DNA of 24,547 nucleotides from DASRHG01 sp035650655 (GTDB taxonomy: Bacteria > Desulfobacterota > Binatia > DP-6), in contig DASRHG010000180.1 in assembly GCA_035650655.1 (NCBI GenBank), positions 1-24,547 of the forward strand. The letters run 5' to 3'. A program made the translations under genes and the position numbers. Within the stretch, counting starts at the first letter, position 1. Each line of letters begins with the position of its first letter. Below, piece after piece: positions 15,233 to 23,415 of the stretch. The notes under the pieces were generated by a model, which worked only from the letters and a program-made list of their open reading frames with translations, was not told the origin of the DNA and searched no databases.

Positions 15233-15248
15233 GGCGAGCCGCCCTCAG
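15221..15248. terminator. Stem-loop spanning both stop codons of convergent lpxC and gspK
   Basis: Only 12 bp separate the two stops. CTGAGG (15229-15234) pairs with CCTCAG (15243-15248) around an 8-nt loop, so each arm carries one of the two TGA codons. An alternative GGCGGC (15221-15226)/GCCGCC (15238-15243) stem also forms, with GCC-TGA-GGC inside it. No T-run. It may be a bidirectional transcription barrier. Confidence 0.3.
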
Positions 15249-16141
15249 TCGCCCGGCGGCGCGCTCGCGGGCGCCCACGCGACCACCAGCGCCGGCGCGC
15301 CGCCCGGTGCCCAGAGCGTCGCGTCCGCCGCGCGCGTCACCTCGCCGACCCGGGCGACGGCGTGCGCGGTGTAGTGCTGCGCGCGCGTCCCGAGGCGCGC
15401 GCGCGCCGGCGGCGGGAGCGCCGCGAGCTCGGCGTCGAGCGCGTCCGGGTCGAGCGGGGTGCGGGCGCGCGCGGCGAGGAGCCGCTCGACCGCGCTCGGG
15501 TCGCCGAGGACGGCGAGGAGGACCTCTCGAGGCGCCGTGTTCACGTTGACGGCGTGCTCGCCGGCGACGGTGACGAACGGGCGCAGGCGGGCGAGCGCCG
15601 CGGCGTCGATGCCGCGGACGAGCCCCAGCTCGCCGACCGTCTCGAGCGGCGCGTTCCGCGGGAGGTAGGGGACGGCGAGGGACGCGTAGGCCTCGCGCTC
15701 CGCGCCGTGAGGCCGCGGCGCGTCGTCGCGGTCGGTCCAGTCGGCGATCGCGTCCGCGAGCGCGGGGTCTAGGCCGAGGACGACGAGGAGCGCGGGAAGC
15801 GCGGCGGCGAGCTCGGGCGCGTTCAGGTCGAGACGGCGCGCCTCGTCCTCGAGCCGGACCTGCACCCACCCGCGCCCGAGCGGCTGGCGGCCGGAGTCCG
15901 CGAGCCACGGCGCGGTCGGGGCGTCGGGCGCGTCGTCGTCGCCGCGCTCGTCGAGGACGACGGCCGCGGCCGCGACGCCGGAGCGGAGGAGTGCGTCGGC
16001 CTCGAGCGCGGCGAGCGCGTGGCGCGCGAGGTGCTGGTCGACCACCGTCGTCCACGCGAGCCCCGTCGCGAGGACGACGAGGACCGAGAGCGCCGAGACG
16101 GCCGCGAGGAGGGCCACGCCCCGCTCATTCGCGCGGGACAC
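15245..16141 (-). CDS. gspK: T2SS minor pseudopilin GspK
   Basis: A 298-residue protein, the largest pseudopilin. The prepilin cleavage site is G8|V9 in ANERG-VALLAAVSALSVLV. As usual for GspK, position +5 is not Glu (it is Ala). The large globular part has GspK blocks: RLDLNAPELAAALPALL, ADAIADWTDRDDAPRPHGAE, YLPRNAPLETVGELGLVRGI and VNVNTAPREVLLAVL. GspK caps the pseudopilus tip together with GspI and GspJ. It starts at the GTG at 16141, giving a 17-nt overlap with gspI, and is the last gene of the T2SS train, convergent with the lpxC fusion. Confidence 0.93.
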   Translation of the reverse strand: MSRANERGVALLAAVSALSVLVVLATGLAWTTVVDQHLARHALAALEADALLRSGVAAAAVVLDERGDDDAPDAPTAPWLADSGRQPLGRGWVQVRLEDEARRLDLNAPELAAALPALLVVLGLDPALADAIADWTDRDDAPRPHGAEREAYASLAVPYLPRNAPLETVGELGLVRGIDAAALARLRPFVTVAGEHAVNVNTAPREVLLAVLGDPSAVERLLAARARTPLDPDALDAELAALPPPARARLGTRAQHYTAHAVARVGEVTRAADATLWAPGGAPALVVAWAPASAPPGD

Positions 16142-16481
16142 GGATCAGCTCCACGAGCTCGACGGCCTCGCCGGCCCCGGTGACGCGCACGCGCACCTCA
16201 CGGAGCGCGGGGTGCGGCGTGCTCGCGACGTCGCGCGCCCACCGGACGCCGGGCTCGCCGGGTACGGCGCCCTCCGCGTGGCCGAGCGGGGGGGCGTGCA
16301 CGGCGGCGTCGGCGAGGAGCGCGCGGGCCCGGAGCATCGCGTGCGTGAGCCACACGTCGGCCGCGACGCCCGCCGTGCACCGGACGACGAGGCGATCGAG
16401 CGCCACGATGCCCGTCGCGAGCACGGCGACCGCGACCACGACCTCGAGGAGCGTCGTGCCGCGCGACGCGCGGGCGGTCAT
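16125..16481 (-). CDS. gspI: T2SS minor pseudopilin GspI
   Basis: A 118-residue protein with cleavage site G8 in MTARASRG, followed by TTLLEVVVAVAVLATGIVAL with Glu at +5. Short length and the pattern after the helix (THAMLRARALLADAAV ... VRVRVTGAGEAVELVELIRV) fit GspI rather than GspH or GspJ. It forms the tip complex with GspJ and GspK. Its position after gspN and away from gspH-gspJ is unusual. The ATG at 16481 overlaps the gspN stop (ATGA). Confidence 0.85.
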   Translation of the reverse strand: MTARASRGTTLLEVVVAVAVLATGIVALDRLVVRCTAGVAADVWLTHAMLRARALLADAAVHAPPLGHAEGAVPGEPGVRWARDVASTPHPALREVRVRVTGAGEAVELVELIRVPRE

Positions 16482-17299
16482 TGCAGCGAGACCTGCGGGC
16501 TCCCGAGCCGGCCCGCGACGGTCAAGCTGCGCGTCCCCGCGGCCGGCGGGAGGACGAGCTGGAGGAAGCCCGTCTCCCGCGGTCCCGGCGTGAGCGCGAG
16601 GCGCAGCGTGACCGCGCTCTCGGGAATCGGCGCGGCGAAGCGGACCTCGCCGCTGCCCGTCGCCGACAGCTCCGGGCCCGCGAGCGCGATGCCGTCGAGG
16701 ACGAGAAGGCCGTCCTGGAGCCGCCAGCGGACCGACGCCGTCTCGGCGTGCAGCGTGCCGAGGAGCGGCAGGTCGCCGGGATTCCGCCACGTCGCCCCGC
16801 GGACCTCGACGGTGCCCTCGCCCTCGGGCGCCACGCCGGGGACGACGCGGAGGCGGGCGGTGCCCTGCGCGCGGCCGGCGAGCGCGCCGCCGGCGATCGC
16901 GAGCGGCGGGCAGCTCGCGAGCTCGGCCCGCTCGAAGACGATGGACACGGCGGTCGCGGCCGGGGCGTCGTCCGCGGCGACGGTCGCGTCGACGTCGCCG
17001 CCGCAGATCGCGGCCTCGATGCGCCACGGAAGCCCGCCGCCGCCGCGGACGAGGCTCCAGACGGACGGGCGCGCCCAGGCGCGGTCGGCGTGCAGCGTGA
17101 CCGACGCCTCGGGGATCGCGATCGCGACGCGATCGAGACGGATGCCGCGCGGGCGGAGCGCCGCGCGCTCGAAGGTCACGACCGGGGAGGGGACGCCGGC
17201 GAGGACGCGGCGCGCGACGTCGTCGGCGGGGAAGAGCCACGCGACGAAGGCGACGAAGAGGAGCGCCGCGGCCGCGACGGCGAGCGGGGTCCGCCTCAT
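16478..17299 (-). CDS. gspN: T2SS protein GspN
   Basis: A 273-residue protein with one N-terminal membrane helix (~6-24, LAVAAAALLFVAFVAWLF) followed by FPADDVARRVL, as in deltaproteobacterial GspN, and a long beta-rich periplasmic part with repeated ALRPRGIRLDRVAIAIPEA, TVEVRGATWRNPGDLPLLGTLHAE and GEVRFAAPIPESAVTL segments. GspN is an accessory, poorly understood T2SS component absent from many systems. It starts at the ATG at 17299, overlapping the gspM stop by 4 nt. Confidence 0.82.
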   Translation of the reverse strand: MRRTPLAVAAAALLFVAFVAWLFPADDVARRVLAGVPSPVVTFERAALRPRGIRLDRVAIAIPEASVTLHADRAWARPSVWSLVRGGGGLPWRIEAAICGGDVDATVAADDAPAATAVSIVFERAELASCPPLAIAGGALAGRAQGTARLRVVPGVAPEGEGTVEVRGATWRNPGDLPLLGTLHAETASVRWRLQDGLLVLDGIALAGPELSATGSGEVRFAAPIPESAVTLRLALTPGPRETGFLQLVLPPAAGTRSLTVAGRLGSPQVSLQ

Positions 17300-17820
17300 C
17301 GCACGCCCCCGCGGACGACCTCGACCGTCGCCTCGAAGCGCGTCGGCTGGTCGACGTGCTTCCGCAGCTCGAGCCGGGCGACGCCGAGCGGCGGCGTGCC
17401 GGCTTCGAGCGCGTGCAGGAGCCGGACGACCTCCGCGAGCGATGCGTCGCGGACGGCGAGCTCGACCCGCTCCGCCGCGTCGCTCGCCGCCGCACCCGCG
17501 GGCGTCATGCGCGCGATCCGCTCCCGGCCGACCGCCGCCTCCGCCGCCGCCTCGAGCCGGGGGAGGAGCGCCGCGGCCTCCTCGTCCGTGGCGGGTGGCG
17601 GGCCGGCGGCGCGGAGCGTCGCGGCGAGGCGGCGGACGGCCGCGAGCTCGCGCTCCCGCCCCGCGACGCGGGCGCGCAGGAGGGCGAGGTCGTCGCGCAC
17701 GGCGAGGGCGGCGGCGGCCGCGATCGCGACCGCGACGACGGCGCCCGCGACGGCGAGGAGCCACCGCTCGCGCGCCGAGCGCGCGGCGAGCGCGGCCGCG
17801 AGCCGGGCGAGGGCGGTCAC
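17296..17820 (-). CDS. gspM: T2SS inner-membrane protein GspM
   Basis: A 174-residue bitopic protein with a basic N-terminus and a single membrane helix at ~20-42 (WLLAVAGAVVAVAIAAAAALAV). A heptad-like helical stretch follows (DDLALLRARVAGRERELAAVRRLAATL), then a ferredoxin-like C-terminal region ending RFEATVEVVRGGVR. This matches GspM, which partners GspL in the assembly platform. Sequence identity in this family is low, so the call leans on topology and on its place between gspL and gspN. The GTG at 17820 overlaps the gspL stop (GTGA). Confidence 0.85.
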   Translation of the reverse strand: MTALARLAAALAARSARERWLLAVAGAVVAVAIAAAAALAVRDDLALLRARVAGRERELAAVRRLAATLRAAGPPPATDEEAAALLPRLEAAAEAAVGRERIARMTPAGAAASDAAERVELAVRDASLAEVVRLLHALEAGTPPLGVARLELRKHVDQPTRFEATVEVVRGGVR

Positions 17821-19121
17821 GACGCGGTTCCCCCCGCCGGCCGCCGCGTCGCGTGGAGCCGGAACTCGACGTGGCGGCCGTCGACCGTCGTGCGCGCCTC
17901 GTCCGCCGTCACGTCGGCGAGCGTCGGCGACGCGGCGAGCGCGCGCCGGAGCGCGTCGACGGCGTCGAAGCCGTCCGTCCGCCCGTGGAGGCGGAGCGCG
18001 TCGCCGTCGACGACCAGCTCGTCGAGGTCGAGGCGGAGGCTCGGCGGGACGCGCGTCGAGAGCTCGCGGAGCACGTCGAGCGCCCCGCTCGCGGCGCCGC
18101 GCCGGCGCGTCGCGGCGGCGACCGCCGCCTCGAGCTGCGCGCGCGGCGCGACGAGCCGCGCGCCGGGGAGCGCGGCCGCCGCTTCGGCGCGGATCGCGGC
18201 GGCGAGCGCGGCGTCGCGCCGCGCGAGCCCGTGGCGAACGAGCGCCAGGTCGACGACCGCGAGGAGGATCGCCGCCGCGGCGAGGCCGCCCGCGCGCCGG
18301 AGGGCCCCGCCGCCCGCCGCCGGCGCGGCCCAGAGGACGAGGTCCCCGCCGCCGCCGAGCGCGAGCCCGGCCGCGACGGCGCACGCGCCGAGATCGGCGC
18401 TCGCGGCCGGCGCGCCGACCGCGACCGCCTCGAGCGCGACGACGCGCTCCGCGCCGACGCCGGCGAGCGCCGCCTCGAGCGCGGGGCCCGCGTCCGCGCC
18501 CGCCGTGACGCAGACCGGGGGGGGCCCGCCGAGCGCCGCGAGCGACCAGCGCACCTCCGCGGCGAGCCCCGCCGCGTCCCGCCCGTCGGCGGCGAGGGCG
18601 CGCAGCGCGGCCGGCCGGCCGCCGCGGCGGACGGCGAGCGCCGAGCGGCGCCCGTCGGCGAGGACGAGCGCCGCGTCGCCGAGGGCCGGCGGCACGAGCG
18701 GCCACGGCGCGAGCGGCGCGAGCCCGACGCGCGCGGGCGGGAGCCCGCGCGCCGCGAGCGTCGCCACGTGCGCGTCGACCTCGGCCTTGCGCGCGGCGGC
18801 GGCGAGGACGGCGGTCCCGCGTTCGGCCGGGCCGAGTGCCGTCCACCCGACGACCAGCCCGTCGCGCTCGACGGGGAGCTGGCCGAGCAGCTCGAGCGGC
18901 ACCGTCCGGGCGAGCCGCCGGCGGTCGCGGAACGGCAGCACGAGGACGCGGTGCGCGACCGCCGCCGCGGGGAGCGCGCTCGCGACGGCGGCCCCGCCCG
19001 CCTCCACGGGTCCCTCGAGCGGCACGCGCTCGAATCCCGTGAGCCGCACGGCACCGAAGCGACGCTCGGCGCGCGCGATCCGCAGCTCCCGCTCGCCCGC
19101 GTCGACGCCGACGATCTTCAC
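17817..19121 (-). CDS. gspL: T2SS assembly platform protein GspL
   Basis: A 434-residue protein. Residues ~1-260 form an actin-like cytoplasmic domain (VKIVGVDAGERELRIARAE, LPFRDRRRLARTVPLELLGQLP, VCVTAGADAGPALEAAL) that in family members binds the GspE N-terminus. One membrane helix lies at ~278-296 (GGLAAAAILLAVVDLALV), then a coiled region and a periplasmic ferredoxin-like domain (ALRLHGRTDGFDAVDALRRAL). The layout resembles a PilM-PilN fusion, as expected of GspL. The GTG at 19121 overlaps the gspJ stop. Confidence 0.9.
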   Translation of the reverse strand: MKIVGVDAGERELRIARAERRFGAVRLTGFERVPLEGPVEAGGAAVASALPAAAVAHRVLVLPFRDRRRLARTVPLELLGQLPVERDGLVVGWTALGPAERGTAVLAAAARKAEVDAHVATLAARGLPPARVGLAPLAPWPLVPPALGDAALVLADGRRSALAVRRGGRPAALRALAADGRDAAGLAAEVRWSLAALGGPPPVCVTAGADAGPALEAALAGVGAERVVALEAVAVGAPAASADLGACAVAAGLALGGGGDLVLWAAPAAGGGALRRAGGLAAAAILLAVVDLALVRHGLARRDAALAAAIRAEAAAALPGARLVAPRAQLEAAVAAATRRRGAASGALDVLRELSTRVPPSLRLDLDELVVDGDALRLHGRTDGFDAVDALRRALAASPTLADVTADEARTTVDGRHVEFRLHATRRPAGGTAS

Positions 19122-19714
19122 GGCTGGTCCTCCGCCGCGGGCAGGGCCACCGCCGTCGTGAGCGGCTCGGCGCCGTCGTCGAGCGCGAGGGTCAGCTCGA
19201 CGGCGCGCGGGAGCCGCGCGCCCGGCCAGCCGTCGCTCCACGTCGTCCCGTCGAAGACGCGGGCGGCGAACGCGCGGACGCCCGGGAGGAGCGGCTCGCC
19301 GGCCGCCTCCGCGGCGCCCGCGGGGAGGGGGACGCTCGGGCGCTCGGCGCGCACGAGCGTCCCGGTCGCGCGCCCGCCGCCGTCCGGCACGACGCGATAC
19401 GTGACGGTGTGGAGGTCGGTGCTCGGCCGGGCGGCCGCGGGCGGCGGCTTCACGGTCGCCGCCAGCGAGAGCGTCGACCACGGCTCGGCCGGCGCGGGCG
19501 GGAGGACGACCAGCCCGGGCGCGCGGGCCGCCTCGATCTCGGCGGCGAGTGCCAGGAGCACGGTCCGCGCCGCTGCCGTCCGGTCGGCCGCGGCCTGCGC
19601 GGCGGCCCGCGCGGCGCGCGCCTCGACGACGACGCGCGCGAGGGCCGCGAGGACGAGCGCCGTGATGCCGAGGGCGACGATCGTCTCGAGGAGCGTCGTC
19701 CCCCGCCTGCTCAT
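19118..19714 (-). CDS. gspJ: T2SS minor pseudopilin GspJ
   Basis: A 198-residue protein with a five-residue leader MSRRG, then TTLLETIVALGITALVLAAL with Glu at +5. Its length, the helix RTVLLALAAEIEAARAPG and the beta segments LHTVTYRVVPDGGG ... GTLVRAERPSVPLP fit GspJ. It belongs to the pseudopilus tip. It lies between gspH and gspL; the expected gspI is displaced to the operon end. It overlaps gspH by 4 nt. Confidence 0.85.
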   Translation of the reverse strand: MSRRGTTLLETIVALGITALVLAALARVVVEARAARAAAQAAADRTAAARTVLLALAAEIEAARAPGLVVLPPAPAEPWSTLSLAATVKPPPAAARPSTDLHTVTYRVVPDGGGRATGTLVRAERPSVPLPAGAAEAAGEPLLPGVRAFAARVFDGTTWSDGWPGARLPRAVELTLALDDGAEPLTTAVALPAAEDQP

Positions 19715-20205
19715 CCCGCCGCTCCCGCGCGCACCATCGGCCGCGCGCCGGCCGCCGGGACGACGACCGTCGCCGCGTGGCCGCGCTCGTCCGCGACGTC
19801 GATGTGGACGGGAAGCGGGTCGCCGGCGGGGTCGAAGTCGAGCGGCACGCGGCCCGTGCGCCCGGCCGTCGCGCCGCCGACGCGCACGTCGCGGACGCGG
19901 ACGCCGGGCGGGAGCGTGCCGGGGCGGCCGAGCACGGAGGCGTCGGGGAGGACGTCGTCCGCCGCTCGCCCGGGACGGCCGACGACCCACCGCCCCGCGT
20001 CGACGTCGACCACGAGCCGCATCGCACGGCCGCCGAGGATCGCGCGCTCGCGCGCGAAGGCCGCCGACGCGGCGAGCCGGTCGGCGGCGTCGGCGACCGC
20101 GAGCGGGCCGCGGTCGCCGAGCCGCGGGAGCACGAGGCCCGCCGCGAGCGCGAGGATCGCGCAGACGACGAGCAGCTCGAGGAGCGTCGTGCCGCGGGAT
20201 CGCAT
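19711..20205 (-). CDS. gspH: T2SS minor pseudopilin GspH
   Basis: A 164-residue protein with leader MRSRG, then TTLLELLVVCAILALAAGLV with Glu at +5. Next are LAASAAFARERAILGGRAMRLVVDVDAGRWVVG and PPGVRVRDVRVGG, the GspH/FimT core. The start ATG shares one base with the gspG stop (TGATG). GspH links the tip complex to the GspG shaft. Confidence 0.88.
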   Translation of the reverse strand: MRSRGTTLLELLVVCAILALAAGLVLPRLGDRGPLAVADAADRLAASAAFARERAILGGRAMRLVVDVDAGRWVVGRPGRAADDVLPDASVLGRPGTLPPGVRVRDVRVGGATAGRTGRVPLDFDPAGDPLPVHIDVADERGHAATVVVPAAGARPMVRAGAAG

Positions 20206-20633
20206 CAGAAGTCGCGGCTGTCGAGGTCCGCGAACCGGCCCTCGCCGCCCTCGACCCCGTCGGCGCCGTAGGACTTGAGCGTGAAGCGCGTGCCGTCGCC
20301 CACGTAGACGTACGCGTTGCCCCACGGATCGAGCGGAACCCGGTCGACGTAGCCTTCGGGCTTCCAGTGCTTGGGGACGGGTGGGGTCTCGGGCCGCCGG
20401 ACGAGCGCGTCGAGCCCCTGCTCGGTGGTCGGGTACGCGCCGGTGTCCAGGCGGTAGAGGCCGAGCGCCTGCTCGAGCGCCTTCATGTCCGCCACCGCCT
20501 TCGTCCGCCGCGCGTCCTCGGTCCGGCCGAGGATCTTCGGCGCGACGAGCGTCGCGAGGAGCCCCAGGATGAACACGACGACCATGATCTCGAGGAGCGT
20601 GAAGCCGGCGGAGGGGCGGCGGGCCGTCGTCAT
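20205..20633 (-). CDS. gspG: T2SS major pseudopilin GspG
   Basis: A 142-residue protein with cleavage site G10|F11 and FTLLEIMVVVFILGLLATLV (Glu +5). The GspG blocks follow: ALGLYRLDTGAYPTTEQGLDALV, a Pro/Trp region, and VPLDPWGNAYVYVGDG, ending SYGADGVEGGEG with acidic residues where calcium binds in relatives. It is the shaft subunit of the pseudopilus. The start ATG overlaps the gspF stop by 4 nt. Confidence 0.97.
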   Translation of the reverse strand: MTTARRPSAGFTLLEIMVVVFILGLLATLVAPKILGRTEDARRTKAVADMKALEQALGLYRLDTGAYPTTEQGLDALVRRPETPPVPKHWKPEGYVDRVPLDPWGNAYVYVGDGTRFTLKSYGADGVEGGEGRFADLDSRDF

Positions 20634-21841
20634 CGCACGAGCCCGTTCAGCTCGAAGAGCGGCAGGAGGATCGCCGCGACGAGTGCCAGGACGACGCCGC
20701 CCATCGCGAGGACGAGCGCCGGCTCCACGAGCGCCGTCGCCGCCGCGACCGCCGCGGCAACCGCCGCCTCGTGCGTCACCGCCGCACGCTCGAGGGTCGC
20801 GGCGAGCGTCCCGCCGCGCTCGCCGACGGCGGCGAGGCGGACGAGGAGCGGGGGGAAGGCGCCGGTCCGGGCGAGCGCCGGGGCGAGCGCCTCGCCCTCG
20901 CGGACGGCGTCGCGCGCGGCGAGCACGGCGCGGGCGATCGGCGCGCTCCCGACCGCGTCCGCCGCGATCCCGAGCGCCGGCTCGACCGGGACGCCGCTGG
21001 CGACGAGCGTCGCAAGCGTCCGCGCGAGCCGCGCGACCGCCGCCTGCCGCGCCACGCGGCCGAGGAGCGGGATGCGGAGGAGGAGCGCGTCGAGCGCGGC
21101 GCGTCCCGCCGGGCGCGCGCGCCACGCGCCGAAGGCCCACGCCGCCGCGGCGGCGAGCGGCAGGACGAGCCACCACGTCGCGCGCGCGAGGTCCGTCGCG
21201 CCGACGAGGAGCCGGGTGGCGAGCGGCAGGCGCGCGCCGGTCTCCGCGAAGAGCGCCGTCACCTGCGGCACGACCCAGGCGAGGACGAAGGCGAGGACCG
21301 CGGCCGTCGCGGCGGTCACGACCGCGGGGTACGCGAGCGCCGCGCGGAGGCGCGCGCGCACGGCCGCCGACGCCTCGGCGTGGTCGGCGAGCCGCACGAG
21401 CACGGGTGCCAACGCGCCGCTCGCCTCGCCGGCGGCGACGAGGCCGCGGAAGAGGGGCGGGAAGACGCGCGGGCTCGCGGCGAGCGCCGCGGCGAGCGGC
21501 TCGCCTTCGCGGAGGCGGGCGCCGGCGACCGTGAGCGCCCGGCCGAGCGCCGGGTGCGTCGCCTCCTCGGCGACGGCGGCGACCGCCTCGGCGACCGGCA
21601 CGCCGGCCGCGACGAGCGTCGCGAGCGCGCGGATGGCGGCGCCGAGCTCCGGGGCCGGCACGCGGCGCACGCTGAAGGCGCCGGCCCCGCGCGCGCTCGC
21701 CGCCGTCTGCTCGGTGAGCTCCGTCGGGAAGACGCCGCGCGCGCGCAGCGCCTGCCACGCGGCGCGCGTCGTCTCGGCGTCGATGAGGCCGTCGGCGTCG
21801 CGGCCGGCGGCGGTGAGCGCGCGGTACGCGAAGACCGGCAT
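20630..21841 (-). CDS. gspF: T2SS inner-membrane platform protein GspF
   Basis: A 403-residue polytopic protein starting MPVFAYRALTAAGRDADGLI, with two T2SSF domains (about 65-190 and 265-395), each with the LATLVAxGVPV and GEALAPALA/GEPLAAALA repeats. Membrane helices lie near 168-193, 220-240 and 372-396, and the end LLPLFELNGLV is typical. It connects the ATPase to pseudopilus assembly. The ATG at 21841 shares one base with the gspE stop. Confidence 0.97.
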   Translation of the reverse strand: MPVFAYRALTAAGRDADGLIDAETTRAAWQALRARGVFPTELTEQTAASARGAGAFSVRRVPAPELGAAIRALATLVAAGVPVAEAVAAVAEEATHPALGRALTVAGARLREGEPLAAALAASPRVFPPLFRGLVAAGEASGALAPVLVRLADHAEASAAVRARLRAALAYPAVVTAATAAVLAFVLAWVVPQVTALFAETGARLPLATRLLVGATDLARATWWLVLPLAAAAAWAFGAWRARPAGRAALDALLLRIPLLGRVARQAAVARLARTLATLVASGVPVEPALGIAADAVGSAPIARAVLAARDAVREGEALAPALARTGAFPPLLVRLAAVGERGGTLAATLERAAVTHEAAVAAAVAAATALVEPALVLAMGGVVLALVAAILLPLFELNGLVR

Positions 21842-23415
21842 CAGGCGTCGTCCTGCGTCGCGCGCAGCACCTCGGCGACGGTCGTGACGCCGGCGCGGAC
21901 CTTCGCGAAGCCGTCGTCGCGGAGCGAGGTCGTGCCCGACGCCGCCGCGCGGCGGCGGAGCGCCGCGGCGTCGCGGCGCGCCATGACGAGGGCACGCACG
22001 CCGTCGTCGACGACGAGGAGCTCGTGGATCCCGACGCGCCCGCGGTAGCCGGTCCCGCGGCACGCGGCGCAGCCAGGCCCCGCGTGCCGGACCGTCGGGG
22101 GCACGGGCTCGCCGAGCGCGTCGCGCTCGGCGGGCGTCGGCGGGCCGGTGCTGGCGCACACGTCGCAGAGGCGGCGGACGAGGCGCTGCGCGAGGACGCC
22201 CACGATCGACGAGGAGATGAGGAACGGCTCGACGCCCATGTCGAGGAGGCGCGTCATCGCCCCGCACGCGTCGGTCGTGTGAAGGGTCGAGAAGACGAGG
22301 TGGCCCGTGAGCGCCGCCTGCATCGCGATCTCGACCGTCTCGCGGTCGCGGATCTCGCCGACGAGGATCACGTCGGGGTCCTGGCGGAGCACGGCGCGGA
22401 GCCCGGTCGCGAAGCCGAGGTCGATGCGCGGGTTCACCTGGATCTGGCCGATGCCGCGCAGCCGGTACTCGACGGGGTCCTCGATCGTCATGATGTTCCG
22501 CTCCCCGGTCGCGAGGCGGCGGAGCACGGCGTAGAGCGTCGTCGTCTTCCCGCTTCCCGTCGGTCCCGTGACGAGGAGGATGCCGTGGCTCTGCCCGGCG
22601 AGCCGCTCGAGCGCGGCGGCCCTCGCGGGCGCGAGCCCGAGGTCGGCGAGGTCCCGGAGCGCGGCGCTCCGGTCGAGGAGGCGCAGCACGACCCGCTCGC
22701 CGAAGGCCGTCGGGACGAGCGAGACGCGGATGTCGACGTCGCGTCCGGCGACGCGGACGGCGATGCGGCCGTCCTGCGGCAGGCGGCGCTCCGCGATGTC
22801 GAGGCCGGCCATGATCTTCACCCGCGACGCGAGCGCCGGGTGCATGCGCGCCGGGGCCGCGAGCACGTCCCCGAGCACGCCGTCGACGCGGAAGCGGACG
22901 GCGACGTCGCGCTCGTAGGGCTCGAGATGGATGTCGCTCGCGCCGTCCTTCACGGCCTGGGAGAGGAGCGCGTTCAGGAGCCGGATGACGGGCGCCTCGT
23001 CGCCCGCTTCGAGGAGATCGGGCGGCTCCTCGAGCTCGCTCGCGACGAGCTCCAGGCGCTCGCCCTCGATCGCCTCCATCGTGTCGGCCGCCGACCGCGC
23101 CGCCGCGTCGTAGGCACGTGTGATGGCGTCGCGGAGCACGGGCGGCGGCACGACCACCGGGCGCACGGGCGCGCCGTAGAGGAAGCGGAGGTCGTCGAGC
23201 GGTGCGAGCGCGCTCGGATCGGCGAGCGCCACCTGGACGCCGTCCGCGTCGCGCGCGAGCGGGAGGACCAGGTGACGGCGGGCGAACGGCATCGGCAGCA
23301 CGGCGAGGAGGTCCGCGGGCGGGAGCGCGGGCGGCGTCGCCGCGAACGGGAGGCCCGCGGCCTCGGCCGCGGTCCGGGCGGCGAGCGCGGCGTCCGCGAG
23401 CGTGGGCGCGGGCAT
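21841..23415 (-). CDS. gspE: T2SS assembly ATPase GspE
   Basis: A 524-residue secretion ATPase. The N-terminal region (~1-105) fits the N1E/MshEN-like domain. Next are DGASDIHLEPYE, Walker A GPTGSGKT (284-291), the Asp box IMTIEDPVEYR, Walker B ILVGEIRD (350-357) and the His box LTGHLVFSTLHT. A four-cysteine zinc site is intact: C417-x2-C420 and C449-x2-C452, which marks GspE/PilB-type enzymes. It powers pseudopilus assembly from the cytoplasmic face via GspL and GspF. The start ATG shares one base with the citrate synthase stop (TGATG), an unusual coupling of a metabolic gene to a secretion operon. Confidence 0.97.
   Translation of the reverse strand: MPAPTLADAALAARTAAEAAGLPFAATPPALPPADLLAVLPMPFARRHLVLPLARDADGVQVALADPSALAPLDDLRFLYGAPVRPVVVPPPVLRDAITRAYDAAARSAADTMEAIEGERLELVASELEEPPDLLEAGDEAPVIRLLNALLSQAVKDGASDIHLEPYERDVAVRFRVDGVLGDVLAAPARMHPALASRVKIMAGLDIAERRLPQDGRIAVRVAGRDVDIRVSLVPTAFGERVVLRLLDRSAALRDLADLGLAPARAAALERLAGQSHGILLVTGPTGSGKTTTLYAVLRRLATGERNIMTIEDPVEYRLRGIGQIQVNPRIDLGFATGLRAVLRQDPDVILVGEIRDRETVEIAMQAALTGHLVFSTLHTTDACGAMTRLLDMGVEPFLISSSIVGVLAQRLVRRLCDVCASTGPPTPAERDALGEPVPPTVRHAGPGCAACRGTGYRGRVGIHELLVVDDGVRALVMARRDAAALRRRAAASGTTSLRDDGFAKVRAGVTTVAEVLRATQDDA

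Noticed and set aside
16440..20610. Repeated GAGGAGCGTCGT-like strings seen several times in the T2SS operon (plus strand)
   Set aside because: These are the shared prepilin signal codons (G-T-T-L-L-E) of gspG, H, J and I, not a DNA repeat element.
16212..21887. Very long open frame on the plus strand opposite the T2SS genes
   Set aside because: It is an antisense shadow: GC-rich codon use removes stops from the complementary frame. The protein is Arg/Ala/Pro low-complexity, while the minus strand carries ten recognisable gsp genes.
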